This document shows positions 10,110-20,348 of a stretch of DNA of 40,773 nt, in pieces. Location of the stretch: the NCBI GenBank assembly GCA_031275825.1, contig JAISOH010000072.1, forward strand, positions 1 through 40,773, read 5' to 3'. The translations under genes and the position numbers were made by a program. How positions within the stretch are numbered: position 1 is the first letter of the stretch; every line of letters begins with the position of its first letter. Origin of the DNA: Prevotellaceae bacterium. Lineage in GTDB: Bacteria > Bacteroidota > Bacteroidia > Bacteroidales > UBA932. The notes under the pieces are model-generated. The model made no database searches. It was not told the DNA's origin and saw only the letters and a list, made by a program, of their open reading frames with translations.

Positions 10110-10172
10110 TTTTCACATTTTCAACAAAATACACAAACAAACCTTGCAGTTAATTATAATATGTAAAAATAA

Positions 10173-11216
10173 ATGAAGAAATCTGATAATAAAGACAATG
10201 CGATTAAAATCATCAATAAAAAAGATGAATCATCACAAATCGGCAGTATTATTACGTTTTCCGATAACGATAATTTTTTTTCGACCAAAACAAAAAAACA
10301 CTTTACAGCCGCAATAATAGGAATTACAAGCAGAAACAGTAAAAATACATTTTCAAAACTGCGAAATGAATTTAATGCCTTATATGTAAATAATCAAAAC
10401 ATAAAAATACTTGATTTGGGAGATACGGCATTTAACAAGAATAAAATCAAAGAATTAACAGATAAAATAAACAGTAAAAAACTAAACGTAATTTTTTTGT
10501 GCGAAAATGATGAAATTTCGTCAACAATACTGCAAGTCCAACAAAATAAAAATTCAAGTACAGCGCTGGTATTAGCCGGTATAACATCCGAAAACAAACA
10601 TATTTCAAAAATACAGAATGGCAAAAATGAAATATCCGTAATAGGCTACCAAAATTATTTTTCCGACAAAACATTGATAGACAGACTCAACAGCAATAAC
10701 TGCACAACCGTGCGTTTAGGCGAATATCGCATCAATCCGAACAACATTGAACCCGTTTTGCGCGAAAGTAATTTTATTGCCATCGATCTTTCGGCGGTAC
10801 GCTACAGCGATGGAGGCACAGGACAGTCTCCAAACGGTTTATACGCCGAAGAACTTTGCGCTATTGCCAACTGTGCAGGGCTGTCGAGCAAAATATCACA
10901 ATTCAACATTATTTGCAATAACGATGACAGTATGCTTACAAATAAACTTGCAGCACAAACAATTTGGCACTTTACGGATGGACTTTCGTACAGAATTATC
11001 GAAACTCTATCAAAAAGCAAATTCAAAAAATTTATAGTTGATATGGGAAACTCAACTGCAAATTTAATATTTTATAAGAGTAATATAACAAATCGATGGT
11101 GGATGGAAGTTTCAAACGGAAAAAAAACGAAAATTACAGCCTGTACATTTGACGACTATCAAGAAGCGTGCAGGAAAAATATTCCTGTACGCTGGGTAAA
11201 AGAAATGCAAAGATGA
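10173..11216 (+). CDS. Ureohydrolase (arginase/formimidoylglutamase)-like protein, metal-binding motifs apparently degenerate
   Basis: AIDLSAVRYSDGGTGQSPNGLYAEELCAIANCAGLSSKISQF resembles the C-terminal region of Bacteroidetes formimidoylglutamase-like proteins near T9SS genes; canonical DAHxD not seen. Confidence 0.55.
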   Translation: MKKSDNKDNAIKIINKKDESSQIGSIITFSDNDNFFSTKTKKHFTAAIIGITSRNSKNTFSKLRNEFNALYVNNQNIKILDLGDTAFNKNKIKELTDKINSKKLNVIFLCENDEISSTILQVQQNKNSSTALVLAGITSENKHISKIQNGKNEISVIGYQNYFSDKTLIDRLNSNNCTTVRLGEYRINPNNIEPVLRESNFIAIDLSAVRYSDGGTGQSPNGLYAEELCAIANCAGLSSKISQFNIICNNDDSMLTNKLAAQTIWHFTDGLSYRIIETLSKSKFKKFIVDMGNSTANLIFYKSNITNRWWMEVSNGKKTKITACTFDDYQEACRKNIPVRWVKEMQR

Positions 11217-11286
11217 GTTAAAACACAAAGTTAAACTGTTAATAAATTAAAAAAAATATAATTACAATAAAATTTTATCTACAAAT

Positions 11287-11317
11287 ATTGTTGATAAATA
11301 AAAAAGTTATAACTTTG
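11287..11317 (+). promoter_or_regulatory. Putative promoter of the porPKLMN operon
   Basis: ATTG (11287-11290), 19-nt spacer, TAACTTTG (11310-11317). Confidence 0.5.
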
Positions 11318-11363
11318 CAGTTCAACTAATATAAGAAAGTTGATTTTTTTGGAATAAATTACA

Positions 11364-12296
11364 GTGATAAAACAATTAATGATGATAGCTGCGTTGCTAT
11401 TTCCGGTAAGTTCTATTGCGCAACAGGACAGTTACTTTAGTCAAGGCGTATTTAATTCGGGATACATCAATCCCGGAAGTTACGGTATTGATGCCGATGG
11501 ATTGTTTTGTATAACCGCCGTTAATCGAATGCAAACAAAAAATATGGATGGTTCTCCCGTTACAACGGTATTAAATGTTAACGGTCCACTTAATTTTATA
11601 AACAGCGGCGTCAGCATTTCGTTTTTTAATGACAAAATAGGATTTTTAAAAACGCCGGGATTTAATTTGGGATATTCGTACATGTTTGAACTTCCAACAG
11701 GCAAACTTGGCGTTGGAGTATCACTTGGAATGATAAACAGCAAATTCGACCAGAGTGACTGGCGATTGCCCGACAACACAACAGGCGATATAGCACTTCC
11801 CACAGGAGACGTAAATACAACAACATTTGACGCCGGGCTGGGAGTCTATTATACAACCGATAAGTTTTTTGCAGGCATATCGTGTTTGCACATAAATCGC
11901 ACGGCAGTAACAAAAACAAGCGAAAAAACAACTTTTGGAAGAACATTTTACGCTATGGCAGGCTACCGTTTTACATTCGGCTTTACAGATGACTATGAAC
12001 TGCGTCCCTCCGTTTATCTGAATACAGATTTGGGCATTGGAAAATATAGCGCAAATTCACATTTATTTTACAAAAAAAAATACTGGGTAGGACTATCATA
12101 CAGACTTGACGAAGCTATAGTTTTTAATGCAGGTTTGGAATTAATGAAAAACTTGAAAATAGGATATTCGTATGATTATTTTACAACAGACATACAAAAA
12201 TACGGCGGAGGCGCTCATGAATTTTTAATTAGCTACCGCTTCTCAATATCAACAGAAAAAGGAAATAATCAACGTAAAAGTATTCGTTATTTATAA
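11364..12296 (+). CDS. porP: Type IX secretion system membrane protein PorP/SprF (GTG start)
   Basis: AQQDSYFSQGVFNSGYINPGSYG..., beta-barrel-like repeats, SPrF/PorP signatures; directly upstream of porK. Confidence 0.9.
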   Translation: MIKQLMMIAALLFPVSSIAQQDSYFSQGVFNSGYINPGSYGIDADGLFCITAVNRMQTKNMDGSPVTTVLNVNGPLNFINSGVSISFFNDKIGFLKTPGFNLGYSYMFELPTGKLGVGVSLGMINSKFDQSDWRLPDNTTGDIALPTGDVNTTTFDAGLGVYYTTDKFFAGISCLHINRTAVTKTSEKTTFGRTFYAMAGYRFTFGFTDDYELRPSVYLNTDLGIGKYSANSHLFYKKKYWVGLSYRLDEAIVFNAGLELMKNLKIGYSYDYFTTDIQKYGGGAHEFLISYRFSISTEKGNNQRKSIRYL

Positions 12297-12306
12297 AATT
12301 AATAAT

Positions 12307-13677
12307 ATGAGAAAAGTATTAACAATAAACATTTTAATGTGTATCTTAATGAGTGGATTAATGACAGGATGCTCGCTCTTTAAAAAGGGAAACAACAACG
12401 ACCTCGGCGGTTCATGGACTCCTCACGACAAACCAAAGGTAAAAGGCGCATCAGGTATAAAACGAACAGAAATTCCACCGACAGGAATGGTTTTAATTCC
12501 GGGAGGACATTATGTGTTGGGAGCAAGCGATGAAGATATCATGCTGTCATTCAACAATGACCCGCATACCGAAACGGTAGATGCCTTCTGGATGGATCAA
12601 ACAGAAATTACAAATTACGAGTATCGTGATTTTATAAGTTATGTAAAGGAATATAATCTGCGGAAACGACTGGGACAGGAATACGAAGAATTTCTTATAG
12701 TTGAAGACGAAGATGGAACTCCGCTTGATGAACCTCTCATAAACTGGCGAGAAAGAATAAATACAAAAGAACAAAGCATACGCGAAATTCTAAATGAATT
12801 TAATATTTCAGGAGAAGAAGCCCTGTTAGGTAAAAAAGAATACGATGTAAGAACATTGATTTACGAATGGCAAAATATAGATTTTGACAAAGCAGTTAGA
12901 GGCATTTGGAATCCTGAAACAAAATTATACGAAGGCACAGTTATAAACGATGAAGGAGAAGAAGTCGAAATAAAAAATCGTGGAGACTTTATCACCAGAA
13001 ATTCGGTTTCTATTTATCCGGATACGCTTTGCTGGATGCGCGATTATAAATTTACATACAACGAACCTTTTATGATTCGTTATTTTTGGCATCCCGCATA
13101 CAACGACTATCCTGTTGTAGGAGTATCGTGGCAGCAAGCAGTAGCATACTGCAATTTCAGAACGGAAACAGAAATACACCGCAAAGGAGAAGCACCTCAT
13201 CATTATCGTCTTCCTACCGAAGTAGAATGGGAATACGCATCACGCGGCGGACTTCCAATGCAAGCATATCCATGGGGAGGACCTTATACCACAAACAGAA
13301 GCGGCTGCTATTTGGCAAACTTTAAACCACAACGCGGAAAATATGATCTCGACGGAGGCGTAAGAACATTGCCTGTAGGCTCGTACGAACCTAATGATTT
13401 CGGACTTTACGACATGGCAGGAAACGTAGCCGAATGGACAAATAATGCATACGATGAAAATGCATATTCATTCTATCACGACTTGTCGCCTACATATTCG
13501 TACAATGCAAAAAAATCAGACCCTCCGGCATTAAAGCGCAAAGTAATACGAGGAGGCTCGTGGAAAGATATTGCTTATTATTTGCAATGCGGTACGCGTA
13601 CATTCGAATATCAAGAAAAATCACGTTCGTACATAGGATTTCGCTGTGTAAGATCATATATGGGAATGCACAGATAA
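12307..13677 (+). CDS. porK: T9SS lipoprotein PorK/GldK (FGE-sulfatase fold)
   Basis: Lipobox LMTGC; WMDQTEITNYEYRDF, PVVGVSWQQAVAYCNFR, YRLPTEVEWEYASRGG, DMAGNVAEWT, RGGSWKD. Confidence 0.95.
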   Translation: MRKVLTINILMCILMSGLMTGCSLFKKGNNNDLGGSWTPHDKPKVKGASGIKRTEIPPTGMVLIPGGHYVLGASDEDIMLSFNNDPHTETVDAFWMDQTEITNYEYRDFISYVKEYNLRKRLGQEYEEFLIVEDEDGTPLDEPLINWRERINTKEQSIREILNEFNISGEEALLGKKEYDVRTLIYEWQNIDFDKAVRGIWNPETKLYEGTVINDEGEEVEIKNRGDFITRNSVSIYPDTLCWMRDYKFTYNEPFMIRYFWHPAYNDYPVVGVSWQQAVAYCNFRTETEIHRKGEAPHHYRLPTEVEWEYASRGGLPMQAYPWGGPYTTNRSGCYLANFKPQRGKYDLDGGVRTLPVGSYEPNDFGLYDMAGNVAEWTNNAYDENAYSFYHDLSPTYSYNAKKSDPPALKRKVIRGGSWKDIAYYLQCGTRTFEYQEKSRSYIGFRCVRSYMGMHR

Positions 13678-13732
13678 TTAAGTAGATAACTAAACAAACA
13701 AATAAAAAAATAATTTTTAAAATATCAAAACT

Positions 13733-14671
13733 ATGGTGAATTTTTTAGACAGACCGGCTTTTCAGAAATTAATCCATGTTGCCTATGGATTAGGAGCAGC
13801 GCTCGTTATTATCGGCGCTCTTTTTAAACTTCAACACTGGACAGGTGCAGGAATAATGCTTACTATCGGTATGATGACCGAATTTTTTATCTTCATTTTA
13901 TCAGCGCTTGAAACCATGCCAAAAAAATATAGTTGGGAAAACGTATATCCCGAACTGGAAATGGCTTCAGGAGAAGTTAAACATGCAAGTAAAACAAAGA
14001 CTAATAATTCTTCTTCACTGTTAGATCTTAATTTCAATATTGAACAGACGCAGTTAAATGATATAAAAACAGGGTTTGACAAACTTAACGATTCGCTTAA
14101 AAATCTGACATCGTTGGCAGCTGTTTCGCAAGGCTCGCAACAATTGGCAACCAGCTTGATAAATGCAAATCAATCTGTTGCAAATGTTGCGCATACATCT
14201 AACGCATTAAGCGAAACTTATGCATCAACGGCAAGAATTGTAGCTTCGTTTGCAAATGAGACTCAAATAGGAATAGAAAATTCTAAAAAAGCAATGAACG
14301 TCTATGGCGAACATATAAATACATTGAACAGAAATATAGGAGCAATAAATTCAACCGTTGAATTTCAACTGGCTTCGCTCAATAAAACAATAGGAATGGT
14401 AAATTCATCGTTTGAATTACAGTTGAATACGCTTAATAAAACAATAGTAAACGTAACATCATCGTTTGATGCTCAATTGAAAGACAATCAGCAATATCAA
14501 CAGGCGTATAATTCGCTTAACAAAGAAGTTATGACGCTGGTTGCAGATGTAAAAAAATCTGTTCAATCATCAACAGAATTATCTGTACAGATGCGGTCAT
14601 TAACCGAAAATGTATCAAGATTAAATTCGGTTTATGGAAATATGTTAACATCAATAACAAATTTAAGATAA
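13733..14671 (+). CDS. porL: T9SS inner-membrane protein PorL/GldL
   Basis: Two TM segments near the N-terminus (VAYGLGAALVIIGALFKLQHWTGAGIMLTIGMMTEFFIFILSALE); position between porK and porM. Confidence 0.95.
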   Translation: MVNFLDRPAFQKLIHVAYGLGAALVIIGALFKLQHWTGAGIMLTIGMMTEFFIFILSALETMPKKYSWENVYPELEMASGEVKHASKTKTNNSSSLLDLNFNIEQTQLNDIKTGFDKLNDSLKNLTSLAAVSQGSQQLATSLINANQSVANVAHTSNALSETYASTARIVASFANETQIGIENSKKAMNVYGEHINTLNRNIGAINSTVEFQLASLNKTIGMVNSSFELQLNTLNKTIVNVTSSFDAQLKDNQQYQQAYNSLNKEVMTLVADVKKSVQSSTELSVQMRSLTENVSRLNSVYGNMLTSITNLR

Positions 14672-14680
14672 AATAAAAAG

Positions 14681-16255
14681 ATGGCACAAGGAAATCTAAA
14701 TCCTCGTCAGAGAATGATAAATATGATGTATTTGGTGCTTACAGCGATGCTGGCATTGAATGTGTCAAACGAAGTACTTGATGCGTTTGAAACTATCGAA
14801 AGCAGATTTGGACACTCAATAGATATTGTTAGGCAAAACAACGAAAGCAGATTCAGCAGTTTTGATCTTGCCGCCGAAAATTCGTCTGTTGAAAAGGTTA
14901 AACCATGGAAAGACAAGGCTCAAAAAGTAAAAGATAAAACACAGGAACTGACAGGCTATATAGACTCGTTGAAACATGAACTTATATTTGCTGCCGATGG
15001 AAAAAAAGCCCGTATCTATACAGGAGATTTAAACAAGTACAAACTTCTAAACAGAGAAAATACAGATGTGGGAACCAGTCTTTTATATGGAAATGAAGAG
15101 TCAAAAGGTTCAGGTTATAAATTAAGAGAAAAAATTGAACAGTATAAAACGCAACTTATCGAAATACTGTCGGAAACGGAAAACGGCAGAAAACTTGTTT
15201 CGACAATAGAAGGAATGCTTACAACAGACGATGTAAGCGAAGGTATAGATGGCAGTAAAGACTGGGTATATGCCACATTTTACAATGCGCCTGCAATTTC
15301 GGATTTGGCTATATTATCGTCCATATCATTAGATGTGCGTAACTGCGAAGCGCAAATGATGAACTATTTGCTTGAGCAAATAGATGCATCTTCATTTAAA
15401 TTCTCCAATATTCAGGTTGCCGTTATTCCCAATTCAAGATACATCATTAAAGGTACTCCACTTGAAGCAGATATATTTTTGGCAGCATACGACCCAAGCG
15501 TCAGACCGACGGCAAAAATCGGCGGAAGCACTTTCAATTCAGACGAAAAAGGTCAAATTCTATACAGAAGCATACAAAGTTCGGTAGGCATGCATCGTCT
15601 TACCGGAATTGTAGAATATCCGGGACCGGATGGAATGCAACAGGTTAGTATTGATTTTCCATATCAGGTAGGAGAAGCGGCAGCAGTAATATCTCCAACA
15701 AAGATGAACGTGTTTTACCTTGGTGTTGATAATCCAGTTGAAATTTCCGTTTCAGGCGTACCGCAGGAAAAAATTTCGGCATCATGCAACGGAGGACAGC
15801 TTCGCAAAGAAGGCTCAGGATACGTTGTAAATCCAAACGCAGGAAGCAAAACATGCGAAATATCGGTATCAGCCGAGATTAACGGAATTCATCAATCAAT
15901 GAAAACGCAAATTTTTCGAGTTAAGAAACTTCCTACGCCAAATGCAGCAGTGAGCGGAATAACAGGAAAAACAGCAACAAAAGGCGAACTTGCATCATCG
16001 CAAGGCTTGATGGCAAAAATGCCCGACGATTTTGAATTTGATTTGAAATACAACGTTACCTCTTTCAGAGTCAGCGTTACAGGTCGTGGCGGATACGAAA
16101 AAGAAGAAGCCTCAAACGGAGCATATTTTTCACCTGCTCAAAAAACACTGTTTAATAATTTACAGCCTGGACAACGCATATTTATTTCAGATATAAAAGC
16201 TAAAGGTCCCGGAGGAGAAGTTGATTTGCCAACATTGGATATAAGAATAAAATAA
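14681..16255 (+). CDS. porM: T9SS inner-membrane/periplasmic protein PorM/GldM
   Basis: NPRQRMINMMYLVLTAMLALNVSNEVLDAF N-terminus, GldM-like C-terminal domains, synteny. Confidence 0.96.
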   Translation: MAQGNLNPRQRMINMMYLVLTAMLALNVSNEVLDAFETIESRFGHSIDIVRQNNESRFSSFDLAAENSSVEKVKPWKDKAQKVKDKTQELTGYIDSLKHELIFAADGKKARIYTGDLNKYKLLNRENTDVGTSLLYGNEESKGSGYKLREKIEQYKTQLIEILSETENGRKLVSTIEGMLTTDDVSEGIDGSKDWVYATFYNAPAISDLAILSSISLDVRNCEAQMMNYLLEQIDASSFKFSNIQVAVIPNSRYIIKGTPLEADIFLAAYDPSVRPTAKIGGSTFNSDEKGQILYRSIQSSVGMHRLTGIVEYPGPDGMQQVSIDFPYQVGEAAAVISPTKMNVFYLGVDNPVEISVSGVPQEKISASCNGGQLRKEGSGYVVNPNAGSKTCEISVSAEINGIHQSMKTQIFRVKKLPTPNAAVSGITGKTATKGELASSQGLMAKMPDDFEFDLKYNVTSFRVSVTGRGGYEKEEASNGAYFSPAQKTLFNNLQPGQRIFISDIKAKGPGGEVDLPTLDIRIK

Positions 16256-16265
16256 TTTTTAGATT

Positions 16266-17171
16266 ATGAAGAATAATATTTTACTGATAATTTTAAGTTT
16301 AGCATTTTCGTTCACTGTGTTTGCACAGGAAAATGTTAATACTGCACAAAACACGGGACAGCAAGACAAAAAGAAAAGTCTTGTTGCCGGAACAAATCTT
16401 CCGAAAAAAATTATGACAGAACGCAATATCGTTCCTTATCCCGAAACGGAAGAAGCAGATGTTGTATGGCAACGCAAAATAGTGCGCGCCGTTGAATTGA
16501 GTGAAAAAATGAATCATCCTTTATATTTTCCTACCATTGAATCAAATTCAAATAAAAGTTTTATACAAACTTTAATAGAAGGAATAGAAAAAGGCGAGAT
16601 AACAGCTTATAACGAAGATTATACGGATACTTTTTCGATAAAAGCCATTCGAGAACAATTTGATGCGCAAGACAGAGAATACGTTGAAGAAAAACTGGAT
16701 GGTTCGGGAGATACTACAATTTTTGTAAAAGGCTCTTTCAACTGGGGAGATGTTAAAGAATTGCTTATAACCGAAGAATGGTTTTTTGATAAACGCTATT
16801 CGCAAATGTTTGTACGCATAGTAGGGATTTGTCCGGTAAGAGTGTTTCAACGCTCATTAACAACTGCCGATGGCGACGAAGAAAAAACAAGCGATTATTC
16901 AAAAAAACAATTATTCTGGATATATTATCCCGATGCACGTAAATATCTGTCAAAAACGTTGTGTTATACAACTAAAAACGAAGCAGCGCCAATGTCCTAC
17001 GATGATGTGTTTCAAAGGCGCAGATTTTCGTCCCGCATAATTTCTGAAGGACTTTCGATGAACAACAGACATGTTGACGATTACAGCCGTTCAGGCTTGG
17101 AGTCAATGCTCGAATCTATGCGGCTGGAAAAAGAAATAATGAATACCGAACACGATTTTTGGGAATATTAA
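16266..17171 (+). CDS. porN: T9SS protein PorN/GldN
   Basis: ERNIVPYPETEEADVVWQRKIVRAVELSEKMNHPLYFP and QLFWIYYPDARKYL; synteny. Confidence 0.95.
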   Translation: MKNNILLIILSLAFSFTVFAQENVNTAQNTGQQDKKKSLVAGTNLPKKIMTERNIVPYPETEEADVVWQRKIVRAVELSEKMNHPLYFPTIESNSNKSFIQTLIEGIEKGEITAYNEDYTDTFSIKAIREQFDAQDREYVEEKLDGSGDTTIFVKGSFNWGDVKELLITEEWFFDKRYSQMFVRIVGICPVRVFQRSLTTADGDEEKTSDYSKKQLFWIYYPDARKYLSKTLCYTTKNEAAPMSYDDVFQRRRFSSRIISEGLSMNNRHVDDYSRSGLESMLESMRLEKEIMNTEHDFWEY

Positions 17172-17228
17172 ATCTTTTTATCAGACGCATATTTTGTGTG
17201 TCTTTTCATAATTTTTTGTAAAAAAAAA

Positions 17229-17263
17229 TGTCTAAAAAGTTTTTGCTTTTTAGACACTTTTTT
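17229..17263 (+). terminator. Intrinsic terminator after porN
   Basis: tgtctaaaaag / ctttttagaca perfect 11-bp stem, 6-nt loop, T7. Confidence 0.85.
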
Positions 17264-17276
17264 AATTCAATACAAC

Positions 17277-17627
17277 ATGAAAAATAACGATTGGAAATCA
17301 CGGTTAAACGTTGTTTATTCAACAAATACCGACTATCAGTACACATTGGCGAACACCGACAAAGAACAGCAAACACTGCCGCCTCGCCAGCAAAATCTGA
17401 CAGTTTGTCTTGATAAAAAACAGCGCAAAGGGAAAAAGGTTACGCTTGTCGGCGGTTTTACAGGTACAACCGAAGATTTGAAAAATCTGGGTAAAGAACT
17501 GAAAACAAAATGCAGTACAGGCGGTTCGGTAAAAGATGGAATAATAATCATTCAGGGCGACTTTTGCAGTAAAATATTGGAATTGCTTGTAAAAGCAGGT
17601 TACAAAGCAAAACGTTCAGGCGGTTAA
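17277..17627 (+). CDS. SUI1/eIF1-like translation factor (YciH family)
   Basis: RKGKKVTLVGGFTGTTEDLKNLGKELKTKCSTGGSVKDGIIIIQGDFCSKILELLVKAGYKAKRSGG; ORF track start (17196) lies upstream of the porN terminator, so the ATG at 17277 is preferred. Confidence 0.9.
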   Translation: MKNNDWKSRLNVVYSTNTDYQYTLANTDKEQQTLPPRQQNLTVCLDKKQRKGKKVTLVGGFTGTTEDLKNLGKELKTKCSTGGSVKDGIIIIQGDFCSKILELLVKAGYKAKRSGG

Positions 17628-17644
17628 AATTATTAACAATAAAA

Positions 17645-18451
17645 ATGTCATTAATTTCCGGTTACATATCAGCAGATAAATCATGCAATACATGCAGTAT
17701 TTGTAATGACTTGCAATATTGCGGCAGTTCCGATGTTGAGATTTCAACAACTGAAATGTACAGCAGTAAACAGGAACTGCTACATTCATCATTAATTGCG
17801 GAAGTGACGCCAAATATATTCATGAACGGCAGAGAAACAACAAGTTGGATGATTTCTGGCTTGCTGATACTTTATATTGGCGCACTTATACTGTCAAAAA
17901 AAAACATGCCTGTAATCGGAATTATGCTTTTCTCAAAAAATCACAAGAATATCAGATACAATGATTTGTCGCACAGTTTTATACGAACGACTAACATACT
18001 TGTGGCTTTCTCTATATTCATTATTTCCATGTTTTTTTATTTGATTGAAAAACATGCAAGCCAACTTAATAAAACTCCATCGGAACTTTTTACAATGATT
18101 GCAATTGCCGTATGCCTGTATTTTGTTTTTAAAATACTAATCATAAAAATTACCGGATACATATCAGAAAATGACGGGTTGAAAAGTAAACTGTTTGCCA
18201 TAGAAATAATAATTTTGAGTATATATATACTGTTTTCCGGCTTTTTTTTAACATTATGTTTTGCCAATCCTGTTTATAAAGTAAATATTTGGTTGACAGT
18301 AATTTCAGCAATTACATTATTGTTGTATTTATTCAAAATTTTTAAAATAATAATGATTTTTGTTGATGAAAAAATTTCACCATTCTTTTTGATTTTGTAC
18401 CTTTGTGCCATCGAAATATTGCCGGCATGGCTTATTATTGACTTTTTATAG
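17645..18451 (+). CDS. DUF4271-like multi-TM membrane protein
   Basis: Multiple hydrophobic segments; located directly upstream of a hemD-like gene as is usual for DUF4271 in Bacteroidetes. Confidence 0.65.
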   Translation: MSLISGYISADKSCNTCSICNDLQYCGSSDVEISTTEMYSSKQELLHSSLIAEVTPNIFMNGRETTSWMISGLLILYIGALILSKKNMPVIGIMLFSKNHKNIRYNDLSHSFIRTTNILVAFSIFIISMFFYLIEKHASQLNKTPSELFTMIAIAVCLYFVFKILIIKITGYISENDGLKSKLFAIEIIILSIYILFSGFFLTLCFANPVYKVNIWLTVISAITLLLYLFKIFKIIMIFVDEKISPFFLILYLCAIEILPAWLIIDFL

Positions 18452-18462
18452 AAATAAATGAT

Positions 18463-19206
18463 ATGAAAATACAAAAAATATTAATATCACAAACCGAACC
18501 GACAGAAAAATCTCCATACAGCGATTTGGAAGAAACTTTTAATGTACAGGTTAAATTCAAACCGTTAATACAGATAGAAGGAGTTACGGTAAAAGAATTT
18601 CGCCGTCAACGTGTTGAAATATTGTCGCATACGGCAATAGTTTTTACTGCGCGTACTGCTATTGACCATTTTTTTCGCATCTGTGAAGAATTAAGAATAA
18701 ACATACCCGAATCAATGAAATATTTTTGCACAAGCGAAGCTATTGCACTGTATCTTCAAAAATACATTGTTTACAGAAAACGCAAAATATTTTTCGGTTC
18801 AGGCAGTATAGAGAGCATAATGAAACCGATAAGTTCAAAACATAAAACCAATAAATTTTTGCTTGCTCTTAACAATAATCATAAAACCGATTTGTCGGAC
18901 GCCTTTATAAAGGCAAAACTTACTTATACGGAAGCAATATTTTACAAAACAGTAAACGCCGACATGAAAAAATTTTCACTGAAAGATTACGATATAATTG
19001 TGTTTTACAGTCCCGCAGATATTAAATCATTCTGCGAAAATTATCCGCGTTTCAAACAAAACGATAAAATTATTGCAACATTCGGATCCGCAACAGCAAA
19101 AGCTGCAGAAGATGCAAAATTAAACGTTACAATTAAAGCGCCAACGCCTGAAATGCCATCGATAAAAACAGCGCTTGAAAAATTTTTGAAACAGCAACAG
19201 CAATAA
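18463..19206 (+). CDS. hemD: Uroporphyrinogen-III synthase-like protein
   Basis: ILISQTEPTEKSPYSDLEE, IVFTARTAIDHFFR, FYSPADIKSF, ATFGSATAKAAEDAKLNVTIKAPTPEMPSI. Confidence 0.75.
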   Translation: MKIQKILISQTEPTEKSPYSDLEETFNVQVKFKPLIQIEGVTVKEFRRQRVEILSHTAIVFTARTAIDHFFRICEELRINIPESMKYFCTSEAIALYLQKYIVYRKRKIFFGSGSIESIMKPISSKHKTNKFLLALNNNHKTDLSDAFIKAKLTYTEAIFYKTVNADMKKFSLKDYDIIVFYSPADIKSFCENYPRFKQNDKIIATFGSATAKAAEDAKLNVTIKAPTPEMPSIKTALEKFLKQQQQ

Positions 19207-19225
19207 AATCAACAGTAAATTCGAT

Positions 19226-19684
19226 TTGCGTAAATACAGCAATACGCAGTGCAAAATGATACAAAACAGCAGACATGTTTTTAAAAAAAGCGAACGTTTA
19301 TGTTTGCGTAAAGATATAGAAAGTGTTATGCGTAACGGCAAAAAATTTTTGGCATATCCGTTTTTTGTTAATTATGAAATTAAAGATGAAGATAAGCAAA
19401 ACGGCGGAACAGTAAAAATTGCAATCTCGGTTACAAAACGAAACTTCAAAAAGGCTGTTGACAGAAATCTGTTAAAACGAAGAATTCGCGAAGCATACAG
19501 GCAGCATAAACATGATTTGGAAATTGCATGCAACCAAAATAAAGTTATAAACGCAATTATAGTATATGTGTCAAAAGAAAAATTGCCATATGAAGACATC
19601 AAAAAAGGTATCATCAAATTATTGGAAAACCTTGCAAAAAATATTGAAACGCACAGCAATATTTCCATTCATACTGCTGATTAA
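19226..19684 (+). CDS. rnpA: Ribonuclease P protein component
   Basis: [53 protein letters not shown]. Confidence 0.92.
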   Translation: MRKYSNTQCKMIQNSRHVFKKSERLCLRKDIESVMRNGKKFLAYPFFVNYEIKDEDKQNGGTVKIAISVTKRNFKKAVDRNLLKRRIREAYRQHKHDLEIACNQNKVINAIIVYVSKEKLPYEDIKKGIIKLLENLAKNIETHSNISIHTAD

Positions 19685-19865
19685 ATTTTACCAGATTTGT
19701 TTATCTCCGTTGAAACCGCCGACATGCAGATTTACGCCTACATGTTCGGAATATGCAATAATTGCATTAAAAAAACACGGATTGATAAAAGGTTTGTGCC
19801 TTGCCGTAAAACGCATTTTATCGTGTCATCCATGGGGCAAAAGCGGTTACGACCCTGTTCCGTAA
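19590..19865 (+). CDS. yidD: Membrane protein insertion efficiency factor YidD
   Basis: [62 protein letters not shown]; overlaps rnpA 3' end. Confidence 0.93.
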   Translation: MKTSKKVSSNYWKTLQKILKRTAIFPFILLIKFYQICLSPLKPPTCRFTPTCSEYAIIALKKHGLIKGLCLAVKRILSCHPWGKSGYDPVP

Positions 19866-20215
19866 ATTATAAAATTACGCTGTAAGTTTGAATATATATT
19901 TGATGCGCCGCAGCCATGTTTCCTGATTTCCCTTTATGTAAAACAAAAAACTGATAAATTGCAACTTTGACAGCACTTGTATTTTGTTGCCGTTATTCTG
20001 AAAACCTGTTTAGATTTTATTATATAGAATACAGTCGAAAATTCCAATTATATTAAAATTAAATTGTTGATTTTTAATGCAATAAATCACAATTATTTAT
20101 AAAATTTTATTATATTTTATATAAAATCCTAAAATACACCTTTGCGAGGGAGTCAGCCACTAATTAATGATTAATCACTAATAACTGCTTTTTTAACACT
20201 TCCCTCAATTTTTTT

Positions 20216-20243
20216 CTGTCCGATAATATATATTATGAGACAG
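20216..20243. promoter_or_regulatory. Palindromic site, copy 1 (ctgtccgataatatatattatgagacag)
   Basis: 28-bp imperfect palindrome sharing the 20-mer tgtccgataatatatattat with copy 2. Confidence 0.55.
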
Positions 20244-20348
20244 AGTAAATGCTGGCATATCAATAGAATAAGCGCTTTTTTTACAAATTTTAAAAATATA
20301 TTACAGTCCTGTTATTTAAAAAATTTTGTTATCTTCGCTTAAAATTTT

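Noticed and set aside
567-10674. Many antisense ORFs overlapping confident genes (e.g. 567-887 -, 1353-1829 -, 7871-8452 -, 5964-6269 -)
   Set aside because: They lie opposite well-supported coding regions, have Phe/Cys/Ile-rich low-complexity composition typical of antisense frames, and lack any motif.
20101-20210. attattaatg-like AT repeats upstream of the susC palindromes as a tandem repeat
   Set aside because: Only short, irregular cactaat/attaat similarities in very AT-rich DNA; not convincing beyond chance.
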